Shown here: one piece after another, positions 24,501 to 32,974 of the stretch
Layout of the letters: each line of letters starts with the position of its first letter
How positions within the stretch are numbered: position 1 is the stretch's first letter
Assembly (NCBI RefSeq): GCF_004803835.1
Contig: NZ_CP012545.1
Coordinates: 806,001 to 870,000 of the forward strand
From: Campylobacter sp. RM6914
GTDB taxonomy: Bacteria; Campylobacterota; Campylobacteria; Campylobacterales; Campylobacteraceae
DNA: 64,000 nt
Direction: 5' to 3'
Notes under the pieces: generated by a model
The model's input: the letters and a program-made list of their open reading frames with translations, nothing else
What the model was told of the DNA's origin: nothing
Databases searched by the model: none
Position numbers and translations under genes: made by a program

Positions 24501-26648
24501 GACGCTGTCGTTTATATCGATGACAAAAGACTCCTTGCTTGTGCCGTTTTCATCGAGTTTAACAGGCTTATAAAAGCCATCTAAGGCTAAATTTTTAACA
24601 GTGTCGTCTTTAAATTTATAGTCTTTGTATTGTTCGTTTTTGTATTCTAAGTCAACAAAATCAATCTCCAAACTACCGTTTAAAAAGCTTGCCTTACTTC
24701 CAAATAAATATGAGCTTGACAATAAAATTTTGCCTAGCTCCTGGGCATGAAATTTATCTTTTGCAAGAGTTATTTCATTTTTTATACGAGTTGGAGTAAA
24801 GCTTTCAACGTAAAATGGCTCTTTTGATAAAATTTTACCGGCATAAATAACGCTAAAAGTAAACCTGCCACTAAGCTCGCTTGATATACTTTCGTTAAAG
24901 TCAAAAGCACCTACTTCATTTGTTTGATAGGTTAAATTTGCTATCTCTTTGTTTTGCGGATCGGTTATTTTGACTTTAACAGGCATGTTTGAGATCGGAG
25001 TAAAATTTCTATCTCTTAGATAGCTTACACCTTTTATGCTTTCATCTGGTCTTATTAAATTTGATGCAAAGTGTGTAAATGCGTCGATAGTTTGGTTGCC
25101 GTCTTTTAGCGAATACGCAGCGTCTTTGTTTATATGTCCGTCTTCATTTATAATCAAGAAATTTTGCTCTTTTGCAAGGCTTACGACAACCGAGCCTACA
25201 TCTTTATAAATGTCTTTTTTGCTAAATTTAAAAACACCTTCGTCATTTGTTGCACCTATCGTGATCTCGTCGTTTTTCTTGCTGTAAATTTTAACATTTG
25301 CATTAGCTAGCATTATGTTTTCACCAAGTCTGTTGGCAAATACGAAAATTTCATCCTTGCTAAGTTTTGCATTTACTGCTATATCACTTAGATAGACTAC
25401 TTTTGAGGTGTGTTTATCTTTGTCGTAGTATAAATTCACACGATAAATTCCATCTGTAACTCCGGTAAAGTCAAGTTTGATTTTATGTGATGAAAACTCG
25501 TTTAAAACCCCGCCTAGTTCGTAGTTTTTAGAAGCTATCTCGCTTACAAATTCGTCTATGTCGTTTGGTTGTGGTTTGAAATTTAAAAAATATCTATAAT
25601 TTTGATCGCTAAGTTTTTCTATAACTACTTTAAGGTTGCTTACATTTACACTTCTTATGCCGATCTCTCCGACGCTTGATATATACGGCTTATCGTTTAT
25701 AAATTCTGCAAAAGGTGCCAAATTTGGCATTTTAACGATATAAGTACTATCGTCTCTTACTACATTCCAGTTATCGCCAAAACCTTTTTTGATAGTTATT
25801 TCGTATTCGTTAAGGGCTTTAAATTCATCACTTACGATATCAAAATAATAATAAAAATCCTCACCTATCTCATCCGTTTTGTTTTCGTCTATAACATATC
25901 CGATATTTGTTATTTGAAAATTTTTGACGCCTTTTATTTCGATAAATTTATTAAAATTTCTATCATTATAAAGCCAGTCTTTTAGATAAATTCTAGCTGC
26001 TAGTTTTCCGTTATTGAGGCTTTGAGGATAGAGTTTGTCTATCGTTAAAGTTTTTGCTTTTTCATTTTCTACTACGATATTTTCTTCATTTAAGGGTTTT
26101 GAGTAAGTTATATTAAGGTCGGCTCCCAAAGTCGCGTTAAATTCGCTACTAAAGTCTTTAGGAAGGTTAAAAGCGGGGTTACTTTGAGCTTTGTCTAAAG
26201 CTATAACAAAAGCCTTTTCAAATGAATTTTGTATACTAAAGTTGTTGTCGTTTATGGCTAGCTTTTGTTTTAGCTCATTGGCGCTGACTTTGTCGTTAAA
26301 TTTTAATACAAATTTATAATCTGAAATTTTGTCTATGCTTTTTAATTCAAAATTTGGAGTGCTAAAGTTTATCTTGCTGTTTTGCATTTTGCAGGTGTGT
26401 TTTTTGCCTGCGTGAAGGTCTTTGGTGTAAAGGATGATACTTTTTGTTTTGTATTCTATAGTTGCGTTTATTTCAGGCACGCAAGTTAAAATTTTATCAT
26501 CGCTTGTTGTTCCTACGAGTTTTTCATCTATAGTTTCATTTACGCCAAATTCTATCGAAAACGGCGTTTGTGTGATATTTTGATCAAAAGTTAATGCGCT
26601 TAAATTTATAGTTGTAAAAAGTATCAAAAGCGCTTTTGAAAGATTCAT
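21519..26648 (-). CDS. Bacterial alpha-2-macroglobulin-like protein (YfhM type)
   Basis: 1709 residues. A signal peptide (MNLSKALLILFTTINLSA) is followed by MG domains, an A2M region, and the thioester motif GCSEQ with Cys at 1281 and Gln at 1284, then an alpha-helical thioester domain (YWSELGAVDSFASIYTADVL). Bacterial A2Ms trap periplasm-invading proteases and are encoded with PbpC, exactly as here (one base between the genes). E. coli YfhM is a lipoprotein; this one has no cysteine near the signal peptide end, so it is probably soluble or held by PbpC. The intact C-x-E-Q suggests a working covalent trap. Confidence 0.9.
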   Translation of the reverse strand: MNLSKALLILFTTINLSALTFDQNITQTPFSIEFGVNETIDEKLVGTTSDDKILTCVPEINATIEYKTKSIILYTKDLHAGKKHTCKMQNSKINFSTPNFELKSIDKISDYKFVLKFNDKVSANELKQKLAINDNNFSIQNSFEKAFVIALDKAQSNPAFNLPKDFSSEFNATLGADLNITYSKPLNEENIVVENEKAKTLTIDKLYPQSLNNGKLAARIYLKDWLYNDRNFNKFIEIKGVKNFQITNIGYVIDENKTDEIGEDFYYYFDIVSDEFKALNEYEITIKKGFGDNWNVVRDDSTYIVKMPNLAPFAEFINDKPYISSVGEIGIRSVNVSNLKVVIEKLSDQNYRYFLNFKPQPNDIDEFVSEIASKNYELGGVLNEFSSHKIKLDFTGVTDGIYRVNLYYDKDKHTSKVVYLSDIAVNAKLSKDEIFVFANRLGENIMLANANVKIYSKKNDEITIGATNDEGVFKFSKKDIYKDVGSVVVSLAKEQNFLIINEDGHINKDAAYSLKDGNQTIDAFTHFASNLIRPDESIKGVSYLRDRNFTPISNMPVKVKITDPQNKEIANLTYQTNEVGAFDFNESISSELSGRFTFSVIYAGKILSKEPFYVESFTPTRIKNEITLAKDKFHAQELGKILLSSSYLFGSKASFLNGSLEIDFVDLEYKNEQYKDYKFKDDTVKNLALDGFYKPVKLDENGTSKESFVIDINDSVQTQSIANGIINFNINDDGQNVSASKLITIFPKQNLVGIYANKNFVEPEEKVNFKTVVLDTKSMKEVKSNLKFEIKRRIWNYTTDAFNELRWFESLETIATFTQENSALEYAFAQSGNYTVVVTDIISKASTSIDIDVSGYTYSTLMPTKELSKAQIKLNAKSYKKGDELSADISSVIKEGLALVTVESGNVKAYKLARIKNNSANVKFKLDFDFTGLYVSANIYRLADEGSTPFRTHAKVYANADKSDRNIQLLLNAPKSSFTNKDVKIEIETEPNADIALFLADFGILNITSQPSPNPLQFFDKVVSDGVFDYDFYDRLTGYKLNAKTLNFGGDSAANMLMAAKMAKYESPVDTKNIKTFYEATKLKADENGTAVYMFKTPSDFNSAIRIDVISSSKLKMSSTSAVLEVKDDVVLKPTKLSYMINGDEIEGILRILNTTENKKTLNLSSSHSHNLDINLSQTSVNLQPFENIALNFNIKAKDVADAKFEITATDEANNTFANLNNITIINAQPKSTYAKSFSVHKSRKFKLANGYTDIAIDASSSIYGLLAAMSKNLISYPYGCSEQRSSRLLALLHAKSADETEEKDRVRFINSAIKELSKMQNKNGEFGYWSELGAVDSFASIYTADVLFELSKAGFNVDENIKKQAINGLKHHTNGDNALYAMYVLSKNSKASMSEINQIYDTKNYTKTTLSKYLMASILQAVGYKNEALMVLKNLDVVKTENESIGFSSNLRDKAFILYLHATNFEKNTFSDNLAKELLTKTNSARSTQERAFMLRALNAYFADLKDDKDVKFKVKYDGKVEEFNANQTINLNTKKGEFEVEATGDLFITISSSAYIPLQIKHAKEKKELDIYRTFVTNDGKEISLNSLKLNDIVYSKVEILSKADLVGALNEITSTCFEPINENLANFTRDEAVTNSINLSHQLIKDDKDDRVLSFFELKGGENAIIYTPYRVVLKGKCSLPAVIGENMYNEAQNDYDLATKSFIIK

Positions 26649-26649
26649 A

Positions 26650-28833
26650 CTATCTCCTTATCTCTATCTTTATCTCTTTGTAGTTTGAATTTTCATCAAG
26701 ACATCCTATGCGGTGCTGACCTGTCGCCAAACTAACGATATTTTCGCTTGCACTTTGGCGTTTGATAAATTCGCCGTTACCAAGCGTGATGTAAATTTCA
26801 TCTCCTAAATAAGCGTAACATTTTATCATAACTTTGGTTTGATTATTATCATTTATGAAGATTTGACCATCATATAAAGAGGCAAAGATCGGAGCTTTAT
26901 CTCGTAAAAACTTAGCACAAGGACTTTGTGCGATATCATTTTTGTTTAAAAATCCGTTTTTATACATAAAATCAAGCTCTTCACTTCTTAAATTTTGACA
27001 TTTGTTTTGAGGCCAAACACCGAGAATTTGCTCATCTTGTTGCATATTTTTACATTCTTTAAACTCAAAACTATCAAGGCATGTTGGAGCTAGAACTATG
27101 CCGTCTGGTTTTTGCATGAAATTTAGTTTTTCTTTTTGAGAAAGCAACTTAAACATGTCAAACACAACCGAACTAGCGTCATTTAAGCCTGTTAATCTAC
27201 TCGTCTTCTCGCCGTTAAAATTTCCTATCCAAATTCCAAGAGTATAGTTTTGATCAACTCCCAGCGCATATAGATCTCGCGAGTTATGGCTTGTACCTGT
27301 TTTAAATGCGATGGTTGGTGTATTTTGGGCGTATTGCCATGCATTTTTTAAGATGCCCCTACTTGCTTCGCTCATCATTTTTGCGCTCAGATAAGCACTT
27401 TGAGGGCTTATGAGGTTTAAAATTTCATTTTGGTTATTTACAAATTCACCTGCAAACTCAAGCGGTAAAAGCTTGCCGCCATTTGCATATATCGTATAAA
27501 GACGAGTGAGGTTTAAAAGGCTTATTTCAGGACTTCCAAGCGCTATGGAAGCTCCGTAAAATTCCTTTTTGTTGTCTATTAAATTTATCTTTTCAAGTAG
27601 TTCATAAAGTGAGTTATCGCCAAGTTTTTGATTTAAATTTACGGCGGGGATATTTAGACTAAGACCTAGCGCGTCTTTTGCGCTTACTTTACCCAAAAAG
27701 TCGTCGTTAAAATTTCTAGGAACATACTCGTTTATGTAAATTTGCGTGTCTATAAGCTCGCTTTTTGGAGTGATAAGTCCGCTATCAAGGGCAAGCGAGT
27801 AGATAAAGGGCTTTAGTGTGCTACCGACATTTCGTTTCATATTTAGGCTAGAGTTTTTGCCGTCTTTTGAGCTTTGATCGTGTGAGCCGATAAAGGCTAC
27901 GACACTCATTTTTTTATTATCTATCAAGACGGCTGAGGCGTTATTTGCGCCATTTTGCTTGAGTTTGAACATGGTTTGATTTAAGATGTTTAATAGATCG
28001 TTTTGAAATTCTAAATTTAAATTTGAGTTTGTGATACCGTTTTTAAAAGCGACATCGGTGTAGCTTGGAGCATGAAAGGGGGCATTTAAGCGAGTATTTA
28101 CAAAAGGCTCATTTTGAGCACGCTTAAGTGCACTAAGGTCGATGATACCTGCATCAAAAAGCAGTTTAGCGACGCGGTTTTTTAGTGTGTTTATGTCTGA
28201 TTTTTTATCAAGGCGATTTTTGTTTGGATTTTTGGGTATTGTGGTCAAAAGTGCGATCTGAGCGTAGCTTAATTGTGATAAATTTTTATTAAAATAAAAC
28301 CTAGCCGCAGCTTTTACGCCCTCGATATTGCCCCCGTAAGGAGCTAGATTAAAGTATAAATTTAAAATCTCATCTTTACTAAAATGCCATTCGAGTTGAA
28401 AAGCGCGAAAAATTTCTTTGATTTTATTTGCGTAAGTTCGCTCATTGGCTTCAAGCATCCTTGCTACTTGCATAGTTATCGTGCTGGCTCCTATGCGGTT
28501 TTTGTGCGTTATGTTGTAAAAACTAGCGCGAATTATCGAGAGGGGATTAACGCCAAAATGATAGTAGTAAAATTTATCTTCAAAAAGTAAAACGCTTTTT
28601 TTCAAAATTTCAGGAACTTCATGTGTGTGAAACCTCCAAGCTCCGTCACTTGCGAGCTTCATGCGTAGAATTTCGCCGTTTTTATCATAAACAACCTTGG
28701 AGTCATCTTTGTTTAATTTATCTAAATTTAACGGAAAAAGTGCGTCAAAAAGCATAAACGCCACAAACAAAATAGCAAAAAAAGACACCGTAAATTTTAG
28801 GAATTTTAAAGCTCTTGGCAATGTTTTATTCAT
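26650..28833 (-). CDS. pbpC: Penicillin-binding protein 1C
   Basis: 727 residues. An N-terminal membrane anchor (about 12-32) precedes a GT51 glycosyltransferase domain with EDKFYYYHFG and GASTITMQVARM, a transpeptidase domain with GSTLKPFIYS (SxxK), SLN and KTGTSHNSRD, then a BiPBP_C beta domain at the end. It polymerises and may cross-link peptidoglycan, and in the A2M pair is thought to repair the wall after attack. The ATG at 28833 has no Shine-Dalgarno and lies only six bases after a TATAAT, so the mRNA may be leaderless. It is the first gene of a two-gene operon with the A2M gene. Confidence 0.92.
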   Translation of the reverse strand: MNKTLPRALKFLKFTVSFFAILFVAFMLFDALFPLNLDKLNKDDSKVVYDKNGEILRMKLASDGAWRFHTHEVPEILKKSVLLFEDKFYYYHFGVNPLSIIRASFYNITHKNRIGASTITMQVARMLEANERTYANKIKEIFRAFQLEWHFSKDEILNLYFNLAPYGGNIEGVKAAARFYFNKNLSQLSYAQIALLTTIPKNPNKNRLDKKSDINTLKNRVAKLLFDAGIIDLSALKRAQNEPFVNTRLNAPFHAPSYTDVAFKNGITNSNLNLEFQNDLLNILNQTMFKLKQNGANNASAVLIDNKKMSVVAFIGSHDQSSKDGKNSSLNMKRNVGSTLKPFIYSLALDSGLITPKSELIDTQIYINEYVPRNFNDDFLGKVSAKDALGLSLNIPAVNLNQKLGDNSLYELLEKINLIDNKKEFYGASIALGSPEISLLNLTRLYTIYANGGKLLPLEFAGEFVNNQNEILNLISPQSAYLSAKMMSEASRGILKNAWQYAQNTPTIAFKTGTSHNSRDLYALGVDQNYTLGIWIGNFNGEKTSRLTGLNDASSVVFDMFKLLSQKEKLNFMQKPDGIVLAPTCLDSFEFKECKNMQQDEQILGVWPQNKCQNLRSEELDFMYKNGFLNKNDIAQSPCAKFLRDKAPIFASLYDGQIFINDNNQTKVMIKCYAYLGDEIYITLGNGEFIKRQSASENIVSLATGQHRIGCLDENSNYKEIKIEIRR

Positions 28834-28834
28834 T

Positions 28835-28879
28835 GCGTGATTATATCTTATTTTTAACTCACTTTAGGTATAATCACGC
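28835..28879. promoter_or_regulatory. Mirror-image divergent promoter for pbpC and the helicase gene
   Basis: A perfect 11-bp inverted repeat, GCGTGATTATA (28835-28845) and TATAATCACGC (28869-28879), separated by 23 bases. Each arm holds a TATAAT -10 element pointing outward: plus-strand -10 at 28869-28874 and minus-strand -10 at 28845-28840. The two promoters share their upstream region, so polymerases should exclude each other, and one regulator could bind both arms. Confidence 0.65.
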
Positions 28880-28894
28880 CTTTTTGGAGTCATC

Positions 28895-30928
28895 ATGCCG
28901 TTAAGTAAACTAAATAAAGAACAATACACCGCCGCAACCGCACCGTTTGGTCATAACCTGGTAATCGCAAGTGCAGGAACGGGAAAGACCAGCACTATCG
29001 TAGCTCGCATAGCACATCTTTTAAATTTGGGCGTTTTACCTGAGAAAATTTTACTTCTTACGTTTACAAACAAGGCTGCAAGCGAGATGATAGAGCGACT
29101 AGAGCGGTATTTTGACAAAAAAATCACCGCTAAAGTCACGGCAGGGACATTTCACTCCGTCTCATACACGCTACTTAAGTCGTTAAATAAAGGAGTTATA
29201 CTAAAGCAACCGGGTGAGCTTAAAATTTTACTAAAAAGCTTAGTTGAGCGACGTAAATTTCATCACTTAAGCGATGTAAAACCATATGGCGGCGCATATC
29301 TTTATGACATGTATTCGCTTTATCAAAACAGCGTAAGCGATATAAGCTTTGCCGACTGGATAGTGCAAAAAAGCGATGAACAGGGCGTTTATGCTGAAAT
29401 TTATGAAGATGTTTTAGAAGAATTCGAAAGCGAGAAGCGTAAATTTTCATACGCTGACTTTAATGACTTGCTTATAAATATGAGAAACGAGCTAAAAAAT
29501 AATGCTCAAATTAATTATGATGAAATTTTAATAGACGAATACCAAGACACAAACACTCTCCAAGGCTCGCTTATAAGCGCGTTTAAAACAAAAAGCATCT
29601 TTTGTGTTGGGGATTTTGACCAAAGTATTTATGCCTTTAATGGTGCAAATATCGAGATCATCGGCTCTTTTAAGGATAGATTTTTAGATGCAAATATATA
29701 CGCACTAAATGTAAATTATCGCTCCAGCTCGTCCATACTTGCTCTTGCAAATAAAGTAATATCAAACAATCCGCGCCTTTACGAGAAAAATTTAATAGTA
29801 AGCAGAGAGGGAAATTTTAAAGCTCCGACATTGCTTGTTTATAATGAACTTTTCGAACAATACGTAAATATCGCAGATATCATCTCTCTCTCGCCGTTTT
29901 CACGTCAAAATATCGCGATAATCTTTCGAAACAACTCAAGCGCGGACGGCCTTGAAGTCGCGTTAAAAGAGCGAGGGATAAGCTCAAAACGTAAGGGTGG
30001 GATAAGTTTTTTTGAAAGTAGAGAGATAAAGGCGCTTGTTGATATCATGGGTGTTGTGATAAACCCAAAAGACATAATGGCTTTTATACATATCTGCGAA
30101 TATGCCAAAGGTGTTGGAAGTGCGGTTAGCAAGGAGCTTTTTGACGCACTTGTAAAATTAGGACATGGAAGCCTTGTTGAGGGGCTTTTAAATCCTGATG
30201 AAAATGTAAACATACAAAGCAATAAAAGACGCAACTACCAACTAGGGCTTTTTGATGACATAGACGAATTTGCCGATGTGTCGCGTTTTTCATCACTTAA
30301 ATTTAGTGATAAATTTCTATCCCACCCTATACTCAAGATGCAAAAATTAAGCGAAAATGGAGCGATATTTTTATATGAAATTTATAATTTCTTACTCCGC
30401 GCAAAACGTATAACTCGTCCAACATCGCTGATAAACGAGATAAGAGATAGCAAAATTTACGAGCTTATCGTGCAAAATATCGCCACAAAACGAGCTACAC
30501 TGAAAAACGGTAATGTTGACCCGTCGTTATTTAACGAGGCAAAAGAGCGCATAATGAGAAAGTCCGTAGTCTTAGCCGAGCTGTCTAAAAACTATCATGA
30601 TATGGAAAAATTTTATAACTTTATAACGCTTGGAAGCAATGAGATGAGCGAGGGGGAGGGTGTGAGCTTGCTTAGTGTTCATGCAAGTAAAGGGCTTGAG
30701 TTTGACCAGGTATTTATAGTTGATCTTGCGCAAAATCGTTTTCCAAATTTAAAGCTAATGAGCATGGGCGGTTCGCTTGAAGAGGAGCGAAGGCTTTTTT
30801 ACGTCGCAGTCACCAGAGCTAGAAACGAGCTTTATCTAAGCTATGCTAAATTTGATAAGATAAAAAAGATAAATTATCAACCAAGTTGCTTTTTGATAGA
30901 AGCAGGCATGGCAAAGGCAGGAATTTAA
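28895..30928 (+). CDS. uvrD: UvrD/Rep/PcrA-family superfamily 1 DNA helicase
   Basis: 677 residues. Walker A ASAGTGKTS at 25-33, motif Ia LTFTNKAASEM near 54-64, motif II DEYQDTN near 211, motif III GDFDQSIYAFNGA near 236-248, motif IV RSSSSI near 273, and motifs V/VI VHASKGLEFDQVF and YVAVTRARNEL near 592-604 and 632-642. It unwinds DNA 3' to 5' in repair and replication restart. The same helicase lies two genes from valS in C. jejuni, so the position is ancestral. GGAG precedes the ATG. It ends directly against the convergent DUF3237 gene with no gap. Confidence 0.9.
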   Translation: MPLSKLNKEQYTAATAPFGHNLVIASAGTGKTSTIVARIAHLLNLGVLPEKILLLTFTNKAASEMIERLERYFDKKITAKVTAGTFHSVSYTLLKSLNKGVILKQPGELKILLKSLVERRKFHHLSDVKPYGGAYLYDMYSLYQNSVSDISFADWIVQKSDEQGVYAEIYEDVLEEFESEKRKFSYADFNDLLINMRNELKNNAQINYDEILIDEYQDTNTLQGSLISAFKTKSIFCVGDFDQSIYAFNGANIEIIGSFKDRFLDANIYALNVNYRSSSSILALANKVISNNPRLYEKNLIVSREGNFKAPTLLVYNELFEQYVNIADIISLSPFSRQNIAIIFRNNSSADGLEVALKERGISSKRKGGISFFESREIKALVDIMGVVINPKDIMAFIHICEYAKGVGSAVSKELFDALVKLGHGSLVEGLLNPDENVNIQSNKRRNYQLGLFDDIDEFADVSRFSSLKFSDKFLSHPILKMQKLSENGAIFLYEIYNFLLRAKRITRPTSLINEIRDSKIYELIVQNIATKRATLKNGNVDPSLFNEAKERIMRKSVVLAELSKNYHDMEKFYNFITLGSNEMSEGEGVSLLSVHASKGLEFDQVFIVDLAQNRFPNLKLMSMGGSLEEERRLFYVAVTRARNELYLSYAKFDKIKKINYQPSCFLIEAGMAKAGI

Positions 30929-31420
30929 TCATTTTAGCTCATAAAAGCTAAGAAGCGTTCCTTGTGGAGTGGATACCGCGTAACCGATAAATATGGCTTG
31001 TTGTATCCATTTGTATTTTTTAGAGTAAGCTTCAAATTTTGGCACTGTAACAAAGTATCGAGATCCATCATTCTTTTTATGTATCATGCCTTCATTTTGT
31101 ATGTATATCGTTTCACCATCATCTAAAAGTATGGCATATCTGGCGGAAATTTCTTTTATGCCGTTTTCTTTTTGCTTTTGGATGTCAACTCCATAAGGCA
31201 TGGCGACACCGTTTATTTTACCGCTTACCTTAAGTGTAAATGGTACGAAAATTCTTTCGTTATCTCCAAGACATAGTCTTTCTTTGTTTGAATTGATAAG
31301 TATACTAAATGTGTATTTAAGTTTTGGTTCTTGCAAAGTAGGGTGCGAAACATTTGCGCACCCTGAGATAAATATGGAAATAAAAGTAAAAATTAAAAAT
31401 TTTATATTAATTTTTATCAT
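30929..31420 (-). CDS. DUF3237-family putative lipoprotein
   Basis: 163 residues. The signal peptide ends in a lipobox (IFISGC, Cys about residue 21), so it should be lipid-anchored. The remainder matches DUF3237: a beta-barrel-like pattern with AMPYGVDIQ, ISARYAILLDDGETIYIQNEG, VPKFEAYSKKYKWIQQAIFI and a closing SFYEL. It is paralogous to the adjacent upstream gene, which it overlaps by 4 bases (ATGA). Function of the family is unknown. Confidence 0.75.
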   Translation of the reverse strand: MIKINIKFLIFTFISIFISGCANVSHPTLQEPKLKYTFSILINSNKERLCLGDNERIFVPFTLKVSGKINGVAMPYGVDIQKQKENGIKEISARYAILLDDGETIYIQNEGMIHKKNDGSRYFVTVPKFEAYSKKYKWIQQAIFIGYAVSTPQGTLLSFYELK

Positions 31421-31962
31421 TTAACTTCATAAAAGTTTAATAAAACTTTATCAGGTAGCCTTACAGCATAGCAAACAAATATCGCTCTTTCCATCCATTT
31501 GTATTTTGCATCGTAAGTTTCAAATTTTGTTACGGTTGCAAAGTAGACATATTTTGGATCCACGATCTTGCCTTGTGCAGCCTCTTTTGCAACTTCAGGG
31601 TCTGTTATATGTCTCATACCGCTATTATCAATATAAATTTGAGCCCCGTCATCAAGCTTTATGGCGTATCTTGCGGTAAGTTCCGTAAGTCCGTCAGGGC
31701 GAACGACTTGACTATCTACACCGTAAGGCAAGACCTCTCCGTTTAGTTTACCGCTTACTTTACCGCCTTTTATATATATGAGTCTTCTTAAGCCGTGTTC
31801 GTCATCTTTGCCGACAACAAGCGGCTTTTCAACCTCTATATCTATCATAAAGGCAAGCTCAAGTTTAGGCTGCTTTAAGTCTTTGGCTGAAATATCAGCA
31901 GCATTTAGACCAAAAAGACCGAGTGTGACTATCGCTAATGCAACGAAAAATAACTTTCTCAT
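31417..31962 (-). CDS. DUF3237-family exported protein
   Basis: 181 residues. A cleavable signal peptide (MRKLFFVALAIVTLGLFGLNA) has no lipobox, so this paralogue should be soluble in the periplasm, unlike its neighbour. It shares LPYGVDSQ, TARYAIKLDDGAQIYIDNSG, VTKFETYDAKYKWMERAIFVCYAV and NFYEV with the downstream gene. It also has a short insert (about 119-135, DPEVAKEAAQGKIVDP) that the other lacks. The pair is translationally coupled. Role unknown. Confidence 0.75.
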   Translation of the reverse strand: MRKLFFVALAIVTLGLFGLNAADISAKDLKQPKLELAFMIDIEVEKPLVVGKDDEHGLRRLIYIKGGKVSGKLNGEVLPYGVDSQVVRPDGLTELTARYAIKLDDGAQIYIDNSGMRHITDPEVAKEAAQGKIVDPKYVYFATVTKFETYDAKYKWMERAIFVCYAVRLPDKVLLNFYEVK

Positions 31963-32064
31963 ATAAACTCCTTTGAAAAATAAAGTAAATCTATTTTTTA
32001 ATAGTAATATAAGAATAATAAATTTTTACTGAATTTTGTTCTGTTTTAAAAAATTTTTGTATTT

Positions 32065-32880
32065 TTAGTTACAAAATAAATTGTTGTTTAAATTTAAATT
32101 TTTAACTATATCCAAAAATGTGGTAATCTCTTTTTTGTAAGCGTTTAAATTGTCTTGATCTAGTGTATTTTTCATATCAAGCTCGAAGCTGTCTTTGCCT
32201 AAATTTATGTAAATATAAATAAATTCGTCTTTCAAAACAGCACAAATTTGAGCTTTAAAAATTCTTTTTAGCTCGCAAAAATCCTGCATAAATTTTGGTG
32301 TTAAAAGATAACGAGCGTTTATTTGATCATTTGTGTAGGTTTTAAAATGGCTTTCAAAAGTAGCATCGTCCATATAGGCTCTATCGCCGTTTGTTTTTAT
32401 GAAATTTGCTTTTTTGTCTATTATTTGAGTGATAGAATTTATTTTTTTATTAAATTTAGCGATAAAAAGCACCCCTTGAAACACAACAATCTCTTTTTTT
32501 ATCTCTTTACCGTTTTGTATGTTTTTTTGCACTCTTTTAACCAAAGCATCACTAAATTTAACCAAAATATCATCTACTTTGCCATTTACTAGATCATTTC
32601 CGCCATAAAATGATATATCGGAACTATAAATTTCTGTAGATAAAAACTCGTTTTTTGTTATAAATTTATCTTTTTCATAGACTAGATCAGGGTTGATATC
32701 TTTAATTATGATCGGCATTATTTTGCTTTTAAACTCAACTTTTACGCTTTTGGAAATTTTTGAAACATAGAAATTAAAGGCAAAGACGATAGCGATAGTG
32801 CTAAATATAAAAGCTCCTAGTTTATTAAAACCAAAAGCATGAGCATAAAAATGAAAAAATAAAAATGATAATACAGCCAC
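32065..32880 (-). CDS. DUF3137-family membrane protein (true start probably further upstream)
   Basis: From the only standard start, a GTG at 32880, the protein is 271 residues with two hydrophobic segments near the N-terminus and a long soluble part, matching DUF3137 proteins that accompany LemA. The GTG sits inside the first membrane helix and has no ribosome binding site. The frame stays open for 37 more codons upstream, encoding a plausible cytoplasmic tail (IENLNSYITDIKAEQ, then FKKRKNALILAV). No ATG, GTG or TTG occurs there; an ATT at 32979, overlapping the lemA stop, would give 304 residues. Start is unresolved. Confidence 0.6.
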   Translation of the reverse strand: MAVLSFLFFHFYAHAFGFNKLGAFIFSTIAIVFAFNFYVSKISKSVKVEFKSKIMPIIIKDINPDLVYEKDKFITKNEFLSTEIYSSDISFYGGNDLVNGKVDDILVKFSDALVKRVQKNIQNGKEIKKEIVVFQGVLFIAKFNKKINSITQIIDKKANFIKTNGDRAYMDDATFESHFKTYTNDQINARYLLTPKFMQDFCELKRIFKAQICAVLKDEFIYIYINLGKDSFELDMKNTLDQDNLNAYKKEITTFLDIVKNLNLNNNLFCN

Positions 32881-32974
32881 GCAGACAGCTAGTATTAGGG
32901 CGTTTTTGCGCTTTTTAAAAACAGCTATCTGCTCTGCTTTAATATCTGTAATGTATGAATTTAAATTTTCGATC

